DNA of 39,162 nt from an uncultured Clostridia bacterium (GTDB taxonomy: Bacteria > Bacillota > Clostridia > Peptostreptococcales > Anaerovoracaceae). The stretch is taken from assembly GCA_944388495.1 (NCBI GenBank), contig CALXIZ010000010.1, positions 1 to 39,162 on the forward strand, in the 5' to 3' direction. The notes beneath the pieces were generated by a model that was not told the origin of the DNA, did no database searches, and was given only the letters and a program-made list of their open reading frames with translations. The translations under genes were made by a program, and so were the position numbers. Shown piece by piece: positions 25,155 to 31,788 of this stretch (position 1 is the first letter of the stretch; each line of letters starts with the position of its first letter).

Positions 25155-26006
25155 ATGAAAAAAATGAAAAAAACACTGGCGGTACTGCTGGCAGCCGTTC
25201 TCGTCTTCGCGCTGGCAGGATGCGGCGGAGACAGCAGCGACGGCAAAACATCCGGAAGCAGTGAATCCGGTATGACGACGATCACGGTAGCGGCAAATCC
25301 GACTCCTCATGCGGAAATTCTGAACGCTGTCAAGGATCAGCTGGCTGAGCAGGGTATCGATCTGCAGGTAAAGGAATATACGGATTACGTGATGCCGAAC
25401 AATGTCGTAGAGGACGGCACGGTGGACGCGAACTATTTCCAGCACCAGTCCTATCTCGATGACTTCAATGAACAGAACGGAACTCACCTCGTGTCTGTAG
25501 TAAATGTTCATTATGAGCCGATGGGAATCTACGCGGGCAAGGACAAGGCTGTGACGCTGGAAAACATTCCGGACGGCGCTGTGATCGCGGTTCCGAATGA
25601 CACGACCAATGAAGGACGCGCCCTTCAGCTGCTGGCGGATCAGGGCCTGATCGAACTGGCAGAGGATGCCGGCCTGATGGCTACGCCGAAGGATATTACG
25701 TCGAATCCTCACAATATCGAGATTACAGAAGTAGAAAGTGCTGCCGTTCCGAGCATGCTGTCCGATGTGGACTTTGCGGTTATCAACGGCAACTATGCTC
25801 TGTCCGCAGGCCTGACAGCGGAAGACGGCCTGGCTTTTGAAGCGGCGGACTCTCTTGCGGCACAGACGTATCCGAATGTTCTCGTCGTAAAGGAAGGCCA
25901 CGAAAATGACGAAGCCGTGCAGAAGCTGGCAGAGGCTCTCAATTCCGACGAGTGCAGAGCATATATCGAAGAGACATTCAAGGGAATGGTGGAGCCGCTC
26001 TTCTAA
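25155..26006 (+). CDS. metQ: MetQ-type methionine-binding lipoprotein
   Basis: 283 residues. Lipoprotein signal with LAGC (Cys at about residue 23), a Ser/Gly linker, then the NlpA/MetQ domain: TITVAANPTPHAEILNAVKD, VKEYTDYVMPNNVVEDG, DANYFQHQSYLDDFN, VHYEPMGIYAGK, IAVPNDTTNEGRAL, NPHNIEITEVESAAVP, FAVINGNYALSAGL and a C-terminal LNSDECRAYIEETFKG. It captures methionine outside the membrane for MetNI. GGGAGG (25138-25143) suits ATG 25155 (11-nt spacer) better than ATG 25146 (2 nt), so the former is chosen. The hairpin upstream may give it higher output than metNI. Confidence 0.95.
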   Translation: MKKMKKTLAVLLAAVLVFALAGCGGDSSDGKTSGSSESGMTTITVAANPTPHAEILNAVKDQLAEQGIDLQVKEYTDYVMPNNVVEDGTVDANYFQHQSYLDDFNEQNGTHLVSVVNVHYEPMGIYAGKDKAVTLENIPDGAVIAVPNDTTNEGRALQLLADQGLIELAEDAGLMATPKDITSNPHNIEITEVESAAVPSMLSDVDFAVINGNYALSAGLTAEDGLAFEAADSLAAQTYPNVLVVKEGHENDEAVQKLAEALNSDECRAYIEETFKGMVEPLF

Positions 26007-26062
26007 GGGAAAACCGCAGGCGGGATCTGTTTTCATCACAATCTTGAAAAATATACAATCTG

Positions 26063-26113
26063 AAAGAGGGTGTCCTCAGGTCGTTTTACGGCCTTCGGGA
26101 CACCCTCTTTTCT
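26063..26113. terminator. Terminator after metQ (and after the convergent small gene)
   Basis: AAAGAGGGTGTCC (26063-26075) pairs with GGACACCCTCTTT (26098-26110), followed by TCT. The loop contains further pairing. The T-run is short. Confidence 0.8.
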
Positions 26114-26114
26114 G

Positions 26115-26219
26115 TCAGGCGAGCACTTTGGAAAAGGCGACTATCACGACCAGCTCAACGATGATCAGTGCGGCGATAGCGCCGAATGCTCTGACGAACG
26201 ATTTTGACTTTTTATCCAT
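26115..26219 (-). CDS. Small single-span membrane protein (34 aa)
   Basis: This short frame begins MDKKSKSFVRAFG, continues AIAALIIVELVVIVAFSKVLA and stops. A basic N-terminus followed by about 18 hydrophobic residues is a clean single membrane span, Nin-Cout. A purine-rich GAGAGGAA lies about 12 nt upstream. It is 24 bp downstream of the flavodoxin-like gene on the same strand and just before a terminator hairpin, as the last gene of a two-gene unit. I do not recognise a family. It could be a small regulator or membrane anchor for its neighbour; expression is not shown. Confidence 0.6.
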   Translation of the reverse strand: MDKKSKSFVRAFGAIAALIIVELVVIVAFSKVLA

Positions 26220-26243
26220 TCGTTTGCATGTTCCTCTCGTTTT

Positions 26244-27104
26244 TTATTCTTCTTTTGCTTCCGGTTTTACCCACCAGTCCAGATGGGCGTAGCCTGCCTG
26301 GAAGGCCTTGATATCGTTTCTCGTATCGAGGAAAAGCTGTTTCTTTTCTACCAGATAATCTGTGTGCATGTCAAGACTTTTATGAGTCATGTGATGATTG
26401 AAGAGCGGATTGTATTCGATCTCCATGCCTTCCATACCGCGGATGAGCTGGCCTTCACCGGCACAGACGCAGCAGCGGATTTTTCCGTTCGGATGGATGT
26501 GAAGCGCCGTGCTGGAGCAGAACGGACATTCGAGCGCGCCGGAAGATGGTTCCGGGATTCCCTCGTAGCCGTTTTCCAGAAGTTCTGCCAGACGATGAAG
26601 CTTTTTGAGGTTTTCTCCCTGTATGCTGTCAGCCGGCAGCGTGGCGAGCATCAGCTCTGTGCCGATCACATTGAGGTGGAATTTTTTTGCGAAGAGAAGA
26701 GCATCCTCTTTGGAAAGGCCCTCCCAGCCGTCGTAACCGTAAGAGACGGCGATGACGCAGTCTTTCTTTCCGAAATCTTCGTAATCACTGACGAGCGAGA
26801 TCAGACGGTCGAGGACTCGCTTGAGCATCGTATGACCGCCGAGCATATAGGCGGGTGCTGCGATGACCACCTTATCCGAATGCTTGACCTGACGGATGAG
26901 AAAATCGAGATCATCATCCTTTATCCGGCATTTGCTGCCTTTCGGAACACAGGAATAACAGGCCGTACAGGTTTTTATATCGAGATCATTGAGATTTACC
27001 ATCGCTTTTTCCCAGTCTTCGGGGAGCGATCTGAGAATTTCCTTGGCAGCCAGTTCCGAATTTCCGCCTCTGCGCGGAGATGAAATAATTCCTAATACAC
27101 GCAT
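26244..27104 (-). CDS. Flavodoxin-like NAD(P)H-dependent FMN reductase/iron-sulfur flavoprotein with C-terminal zinc ribbon
   Basis: 286 residues. N-terminal flavodoxin fold: RVLGIISSPRRGGNSE (FMN phosphate loop), VIAAPAYMLGGHTMLKRVLDRL, and a cysteine cluster CTACYSCVPKGSKC (residues about 46-59) like that binding a 4Fe-4S cluster in iron-sulfur flavoproteins. An extra C-terminal module, CPFC then CCVC (about residues 196-217), looks like a zinc ribbon or rubredoxin-like site. Likely an electron-transfer flavoprotein of anaerobes. ATG 27104 has AAGGAGA about 8 nt upstream, so longer frames are rejected. The candidate extended -10 TGTTATACT (27256-27248) gives a leader of about 140 nt. Confidence 0.85.
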   Translation of the reverse strand: MRVLGIISSPRRGGNSELAAKEILRSLPEDWEKAMVNLNDLDIKTCTACYSCVPKGSKCRIKDDDLDFLIRQVKHSDKVVIAAPAYMLGGHTMLKRVLDRLISLVSDYEDFGKKDCVIAVSYGYDGWEGLSKEDALLFAKKFHLNVIGTELMLATLPADSIQGENLKKLHRLAELLENGYEGIPEPSSGALECPFCSSTALHIHPNGKIRCCVCAGEGQLIRGMEGMEIEYNPLFNHHMTHKSLDMHTDYLVEKKQLFLDTRNDIKAFQAGYAHLDWWVKPEAKEE

Positions 27105-27356
27105 GAATTTTCTCCTTTGCTTTTGTCTGAGAGATAATATGTCATCTGACAGGATTAATCCGCGTCCGGAAAAATTCCGGACACCGGGAAATCCTGTGAA
27201 AAGGACTTGTGAAGAGAATATAAACGACCGGTCTGTCGTATAAATACAGTATAACATAAACGGGTACCGTCTGTATTGTCTGAAATAAGTACAAAGATAC
27301 CTGACTGCGTCAGGAAAAAGTTTCTGTAAAATCGGCAGACGGACGGGCTTTTGCTG
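27105..27356. other. Intergenic region between flavodoxin-like gene and feo promoter
   Basis: No gene seen. It holds a small hairpin GTCCGG-AAAAATT-CCGGAC (27166-27184) and, on the minus strand, TGTTATACT at 27256-27248 as a candidate extended -10 for the flavodoxin-like gene. Confidence 0.4.
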
Positions 27357-27388
27357 TTGATAAAAAATATCGATTAGAGTAAACTAAT
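27357..27388 (+). promoter_or_regulatory. feoAB promoter with DtxR-family-like operator
   Basis: -35 TTGATA (27357-27362), 17-nt spacer, -10 TAAACT (27380-27385). The inverted repeat ATTAGAGTAAACTAAT (27373-27388) overlaps the -10; ATTAG/CTAAT half-sites resemble those of DtxR/MntR-type iron or manganese repressors. Iron-bound repressor would block transcription. Confidence 0.6.
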
Positions 27389-27389
27389 T

Positions 27390-27478
27390 GATAACCGGAA
27401 AAAAGACCGGAAGGCAGCCGCTGTGCCGCTCGGAGGCTGTCCGCCCGCCGTATTTCCGGAATCAGAACAGGACAGGAG
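27390..27478 (+). other. Structured feoA leader
   Basis: The roughly 95-nt leader can fold: CCGGAA near 27406 pairs with TTCCGG near 27456, enclosing CAGCC/GGCTG. No terminator or anti-terminator is evident. A covariance search against metal riboswitch families such as NiCo would show whether it is one. Confidence 0.35.
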
Positions 27479-27486
27479 TGATTTTT

Positions 27487-27711
27487 ATGACACTGGATCA
27501 GCTGGCGATCGGCCGTGAGGCGGAGATCATCGCCGTAGGCGGACAGGGAGGGCTCAGAAGACGGCTGCTCGATATGGGCCTGACGCCCCGGACAAAAGTG
27601 AAAATCAGAAAAGTGGCGCCCATGGGCGACCCTATCGAACTGACACTCAGAGGATATGAGCTGACACTGCGGCTGGAAGACGCGAAAAAGATAGAAATCG
27701 AGGAATTATGA
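27487..27711 (+). CDS. feoA: Ferrous iron transport protein A
   Basis: 74 residues, an SH3-like FeoA domain: GREAEIIAVGGQGGLRRRLLDMGLTPRTKV, VAPMGDPIELTLRGYELTLRLEDAKKI. FeoA is a small cytosolic partner needed for FeoB-mediated Fe(II) uptake. AGGAGTGA lies before ATG 27487. It overlaps feoB by 4 bp (ATGA), so the two are coupled. Iron-dependent control is suggested by the upstream operator. Confidence 0.96.
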   Translation: MTLDQLAIGREAEIIAVGGQGGLRRRLLDMGLTPRTKVKIRKVAPMGDPIELTLRGYELTLRLEDAKKIEIEEL

Positions 27712-29714
27712 ATTTTGCACTGATAGGAAATCCGAACTGCGGAAAGACGACGCTGTTTAATCAGCTCACAGGCAGCAAGCAGCATGTGGGCAATTTTCCC
27801 GGAGTTACGGTGGATAAAAAAGAAGGAAAAATACGCAGACAGGAAGATGTGACGGTAGTCGATCTTCCCGGCATCTATTCTCTTTCGCCTTATACAGCGG
27901 AGGAGATCGTCACGAGAGATTACCTGATAAAATCTCATCCGGACGGCATTATCAATATTGTGGACGCGTCGAATATCGAGAGGAATCTCTATCTCACGCT
28001 TCAGCTGCTGGATCTTGAGATGCCGATGATCGTGGCGCTGAATATGATGGACGTTGTGACGGCAAACGGCGGAAAAATCGATATAAAGGGGCTGGAAAAG
28101 AAGCTGGGGATTCCGATCATTCCGATTTCGGCGTCCAGAAATCAGGGCGTCGATGATCTGATCCGAAGGGCGGTCCGGATGGTCCGTGAGAGGCAGCTGC
28201 CGGAGCGCCGGGATTTCTGCTCCGGCGACGTTCACCGGGCGATTCATTCCACGGCCCATCTGATCGAGGAGGAGGCCCGCACGCATGGCGTGGCTCTGAA
28301 ATTCGCCTCCACCAAGCTGGTGGAGGGCGATGAGAAAATGATGAATGAGCTCGAAATTCAGGAGGCGGAGAGAGATATCATCCGCCATATCGTGGACGAT
28401 ATGGAATTTCACTGCGGCATGGACCGAGAGGCTGCTCTGGCGGACGCCAGATACCAGTATATAGAGGATCTCTGCAGTGAGCTGGTCGTCAAGCCGCATG
28501 AAACACGGGGCCAGAAACGATCTGTAAAAATCGACAGAGTCCTCACGCACCGGATCTTCGCTATTCCGATTTTTATCGGAATCATGGCTTTCATCTTCTG
28601 GATTACGTTCGGAACGGTGGGTGCGACGCTGAGCGACTGGTTCTCGGCCGGGATCGATTATCTGATCGGGCTGGCGGATACCGGCCTGCAGGCGCTTCAG
28701 GTGAACGATGCGCTGAGATCTCTTCTCATCGACGGCGTCTGTTCCGGCGTGGGCAGCGTTCTGTCTTTTTTACCTACGATCGTGCTGCTGTTTTTCCTGC
28801 TTTCCATTCTGGAAGACAGCGGGTATATGGCGAGGGTTGCCTTTGTCATGGACAAACTGCTGAGAAAGATAGGCCTTTCCGGACGCTCCTTCGTGCCGAT
28901 GCTCATCGGCTTCGGATGCTCTGTTCCGGCGATCATGGCTACGAGGACGCTGTCCAGCGAGCGGGACAGAAGGCTGACCGTTCTTCTCGTGCCGTTCATG
29001 TCCTGCAGCGCAAAACTGCCGATATATGCCATGTTTACGGCGGCATTTTTTACGGAGTACCGTGCGCTTGTCATGATCAGTCTCTATGTGTTCGGGATAC
29101 TGATCGGTATTCTCTGCGGATTTCTGATGAAGAAGCTGATGTTCGCCGGAGAGCCGGTGCCGTTTGTAATGGAACTGCCGGAGTACAGGATGCCGGCGCC
29201 GCAGAGCGTTCTTTTACATATGTGGGAAAAGGCAAAGGCTTTTATGAAGAAAGCGTTTACCGTGATTTTCATAGCGACGATCGTCATATGGTTCCTGCAG
29301 AGCTTCGATATCCGGTTCAACATGGTTTCAGACAGCAGAGAGAGTATGCTGGCTGATCTCGGCCATCTGATTTCGCCGCTTCTTGTGCCTCTCGGCTTCG
29401 GCGACTGGCGTGCGGCAACGGCGCTTCTCACGGGATTTTCGGCAAAAGAAGCGGTCGTCAGTACGTTTGCCGTGCTTCTCGGCGCGGGAAATTCTTCCGA
29501 TCTGACTGTGATGCTCGGCGACATTTTCACGCCGCTGACGGCATACGTTTTTCTCGTCTTCTGCCTGCTGTATACACCGTGTGTCGCGGCGATAGCGGCG
29601 GTAAAAAAGGAACTCGGAGGCCTGCGGCAGGCCGGCGGAGTTGTTCTCTTCCAGACGGCCGTTGCCTGGATCGCGGCCTTTGCCGTCTACCGTATCGGAC
29701 TTCTGATTCTGTAA
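27708..29714 (+). CDS. feoB: Ferrous iron transporter FeoB
   Basis: 668 residues. N-terminal G domain: G1 GNPNCGKTTLFNQLTG, G2 region NFPGVTV, G3 DLPGIYSLSP, G4 NMMD; then a helical insertion domain (to about residue 265) and the membrane core with duplicated gate motifs: VLSFLPTIVLLFFLLSILEDSGYMAR and PMLIGFGCSVPAIMATRTL in the first, VSTFAVLLGAG and FCLLYTPCVAAIAAVKKE in the second. It imports Fe(II), common in anaerobes. No FeoC gene follows. A 13-bp sequence (CTGTAAAAACCGG) containing its stop codon is repeated in tandem immediately after it. Confidence 0.97.
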   Translation: MNFALIGNPNCGKTTLFNQLTGSKQHVGNFPGVTVDKKEGKIRRQEDVTVVDLPGIYSLSPYTAEEIVTRDYLIKSHPDGIINIVDASNIERNLYLTLQLLDLEMPMIVALNMMDVVTANGGKIDIKGLEKKLGIPIIPISASRNQGVDDLIRRAVRMVRERQLPERRDFCSGDVHRAIHSTAHLIEEEARTHGVALKFASTKLVEGDEKMMNELEIQEAERDIIRHIVDDMEFHCGMDREAALADARYQYIEDLCSELVVKPHETRGQKRSVKIDRVLTHRIFAIPIFIGIMAFIFWITFGTVGATLSDWFSAGIDYLIGLADTGLQALQVNDALRSLLIDGVCSGVGSVLSFLPTIVLLFFLLSILEDSGYMARVAFVMDKLLRKIGLSGRSFVPMLIGFGCSVPAIMATRTLSSERDRRLTVLLVPFMSCSAKLPIYAMFTAAFFTEYRALVMISLYVFGILIGILCGFLMKKLMFAGEPVPFVMELPEYRMPAPQSVLLHMWEKAKAFMKKAFTVIFIATIVIWFLQSFDIRFNMVSDSRESMLADLGHLISPLLVPLGFGDWRAATALLTGFSAKEAVVSTFAVLLGAGNSSDLTVMLGDIFTPLTAYVFLVFCLLYTPCVAAIAAVKKELGGLRQAGGVVLFQTAVAWIAAFAVYRIGLLIL

Positions 29715-29734
29715 AAACCGGCTGTAAAAACCGG
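29709..29734 (+). repeat. Tandem 13-bp repeat at the feoB stop codon
   Basis: CTGTAAAAACCGG is present twice without spacing; the first copy supplies the last Leu codon and TAA stop of feoB. Confidence 0.75.
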
Positions 29735-29749
29735 TTCCCGGAAGCGATT

Positions 29750-29775
29750 CTCTGAACCGGTCCTCCGGTTCAGAG
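29750..29775 (+). terminator. Possible weak terminator after feoB
   Basis: CTCTGAACCGG-TCCT-CCGGTTCAGAG is an 11-bp perfect stem with a 4-nt loop, but it lacks a T-run; may instead protect the 3' end. Confidence 0.5.
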
Positions 29776-29887
29776 GCGTTCCGCTCCTGCCGTCTGCGCA
29801 GATCTCATCTGCAGGGCGGAACGCGGAAAAAGGCGTGTCGGACTTCTGATACGGCGGTATGCGGCATATCCTTTAGGGGAGGTCGTC

Positions 29888-30727
29888 ATGCTGAAAAGTG
29901 AAAAGAGGAGAGTATGGATCCGCCGGGCAAAGGCGCTGGCTGTGATTTTCTGTCTGCTGGCCGGATCCTTTCTGCTGGCTGACAGGATCTGCTCCGGCGG
30001 TCCGCTGTTTGTCTTCGGCAGGGAGGAGCCGCTGGTGCTGCTCGATCCCGGACACGGAGGGATCGACGGCGGTGCGGAGAATCCGTCGGGAATATGTGAG
30101 AAGGACATCAATCTGGCGATCTGTCTGAAGCTGAGAAAAAAGCTCGAAGCTTATGACGTCAGAGTGGAGATGACGAGGGAGACGGACAGAGGTCTTTACA
30201 CCGGTGTGGAAAATGACGGAACTGACGAGATGAGGATCGACGCCGAGCGGAGCATCCGCAGCCTGAAGATGGAAGATCTGAACGCGCGGCGCAATATGGC
30301 CGATAGCATCAGGCCGGATCTTTTTCTCAGTGTCCATCTGAACAGCTTTAAGCAGGATCGTTCGGTACACGGAGCCCAGACTTTTTATACCTCGGGAAAC
30401 AGCGAGTCTGTAGGAGAAAAAAGCCGCCGGCTGGCGCAGCTGATACAGGACTCTTTTCTGTCGCTGATCGACGACGGAAATACGCGCACGCCGATGAATA
30501 AAAACGACGTTCTGATCATGAAAAACGCGAAGGTGCCGACGGTCATCGCGGAATGCGGATTTCTCTCAAACCGCAGGGAGGCTGCGCAGCTGGTAAAAGA
30601 AGAATATCAGGATCTTCTGGCGGAGGCGATGAAAAAGGGCGTTCTGTCCTATCTGGGAATCGAAGAGCGTTCTTTCAGCGGGGAGACGGAGAAAGAGGAG
30701 CCGCCCGTCGTTCTGAGCGATGCCTGA
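29888..30727 (+). CDS. cwlD: N-acetylmuramoyl-L-alanine amidase (Amidase_3, CwlD-like)
   Basis: 279 residues. One N-terminal membrane segment (about 12-32) directs it outside. The zinc amidase domain shows VLLDPGHGGIDGGAEN (first His), EKDINLAICLKL (Glu), DLFLSVHLNSF (second His) and VIAECGFLSNRREA (catalytic Glu), in the usual order and near the usual CwlD length. CwlD makes muramic-delta-lactam in spore cortex; a vegetative amidase is the alternative. GGGGAGG precedes ATG 29888 by about 5 nt. The gene stands alone, with a 440-bp non-coding region after it. Confidence 0.85.
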   Translation: MLKSEKRRVWIRRAKALAVIFCLLAGSFLLADRICSGGPLFVFGREEPLVLLDPGHGGIDGGAENPSGICEKDINLAICLKLRKKLEAYDVRVEMTRETDRGLYTGVENDGTDEMRIDAERSIRSLKMEDLNARRNMADSIRPDLFLSVHLNSFKQDRSVHGAQTFYTSGNSESVGEKSRRLAQLIQDSFLSLIDDGNTRTPMNKNDVLIMKNAKVPTVIAECGFLSNRREAAQLVKEEYQDLLAEAMKKGVLSYLGIEERSFSGETEKEEPPVVLSDA

Positions 30728-30798
30728 ACCGGCTTTATCCGGCCGCCGCAAAACGACAGATTATGCGCAGTGTCTTTTTGCGGAAAACTGTGGGCAGT

Positions 30799-30995
30799 TA
30801 CTATAAATTGTGGATAACTTTTTTGTAAAAAACAGGTAAAAAATAATGCAAGCCTGATATTTCAACGTATTTACGGATTTTTAATTTACACACAGAGCTG
30901 TGGAAAACTGTGTGGAAACTGTGCAAAACCTATGGATAACTCCCGGAAACCGCAGAATTTCAAAGACGACAGAATCTGAGAGTTATCAACAGATT
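30799..30995. promoter_or_regulatory. Cluster of DnaA-box-like sites in an AT-rich region
   Basis: TGTGGATAA (30809-30817) is a perfect DnaA box. TGTGGAAAA (30899-30907), TGTGGAAAC (30911-30919), TATGGATAA (30931-30939) and TTATCAACA (30983-30991) differ from it by one or two bases. AT-rich sequence lies at 30820-30890. The arrangement resembles oriC or an accessory DnaA-binding locus, although dnaA/dnaN are not next to it. Confidence 0.5.
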
Positions 30996-31099
30996 TCGGA
31001 AAAAAGTTGACGATAATCCGGCGGAAATGTTTCTTTTCTGTCCTTATGATCGGAATATGCCGGAAAAATATTGCCTCCTTCTTTCTGCAGCGGAAAGGA

Positions 31100-31128
31100 T
31101 TGTAAAAGGAGAGCCGGAAAGATATAAT
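31100..31128 (+). promoter_or_regulatory. ilvN promoter
   Basis: -35 TTGTAA (31100-31105), 17-nt spacer and a consensus -10 TATAAT (31123-31128), about 40 bp before the ilvN start. TTGGAGG supplies the ribosome site. Confidence 0.65.
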
Positions 31129-31168
31129 GTAATCACTGCAGATTTACGGAAATTGGAGGTTTTGAAAT

Positions 31169-31639
31169 ATGAAACACGTTTTATATGCCCTGATGGAAAA
31201 CAAGCCGAGCGTTCTCAGACGGATTTCCGGTCTCTTCGGCAGAAGAGGATATAATATCGATTCCATCGTGGCCAGCGCGACAGAGGATGAAAATGTCACA
31301 AGCATGACGATCGTCGTCGACGGTGATGAATATATTCTCGATCAGGTGATCAAGCAGCTGGAAAAGCTTCAGGAGATTATAGAGGTCGTCGATCTGTCCG
31401 ACATTCCGGCGGTCAGAAGACAGCTCCTTCTGATGAAGATAAAGGCGTCGCACGATACGCGCCTGGATATCATTCAGCTCGCAAATGCTTTCGGAGCCCG
31501 CATCGTGGATCTGAAGTCGGATTCGATCATCATCGAGGCTACGGCGGAAGATGAGGTCATGAGCTCGATCGTGGAGACATTTGAGCCGTACGGAATTATT
31601 TCTCTGATCAAGACGGGAACGGTGGCTCTGAGAAAATAA
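31169..31639 (+). CDS. ilvN: Acetolactate synthase regulatory (small) subunit
   Basis: 156 residues with an N-terminal ACT domain (VLYALMENKPSVLRRISGLFGRRGYNIDSIVASATE, MTIVVDGDEYILDQVIKQLEKL) and the C-terminal ALS_ss domain (ELLLMKIKA-like RQLLLMKIKAS, DIIQLANAFGARIVDL, IIIEATAEDEVMSSIVETFEPYGI). It gives valine feedback and full activity to IlvB. The catalytic subunit gene is not in the window; this copy has its own promoter and terminator, so it is either an orphan partner or a stand-alone regulator for a distant ilvB. Confidence 0.95.
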   Translation: MKHVLYALMENKPSVLRRISGLFGRRGYNIDSIVASATEDENVTSMTIVVDGDEYILDQVIKQLEKLQEIIEVVDLSDIPAVRRQLLLMKIKASHDTRLDIIQLANAFGARIVDLKSDSIIIEATAEDEVMSSIVETFEPYGIISLIKTGTVALRK

Positions 31640-31675
31640 AGAAAAACAGGCCGTCCGGCAGCGGCGCACAGAAAA

Positions 31676-31726
31676 AAAAGAGGGTACTCCCGGAGTCGCA
31701 CAGCGACCGGGAATGTACCCTCTTTT
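31676..31726. terminator. Bidirectional terminator between ilvN and the convergent 31789 gene
   Basis: AAAAGAGGGTAC (31676-31687) pairs with GTACCCTCTTTT (31715-31726), with inner CCCGG/CCGGG pairing. T-runs follow on both strands. Confidence 0.9.
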
Positions 31727-31788
31727 CGGATTTTTTCGGGAAGGCGGAATCTCCGGAAAAAAGATGTAGTGCCGGAGGAGGTGTGCCG

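Noticed and set aside
27390..27478. NiCo/iron riboswitch in the feoA leader
   Set aside because: Stems are present but I could not match the conserved core by eye; kept only as an unassigned structured leader.
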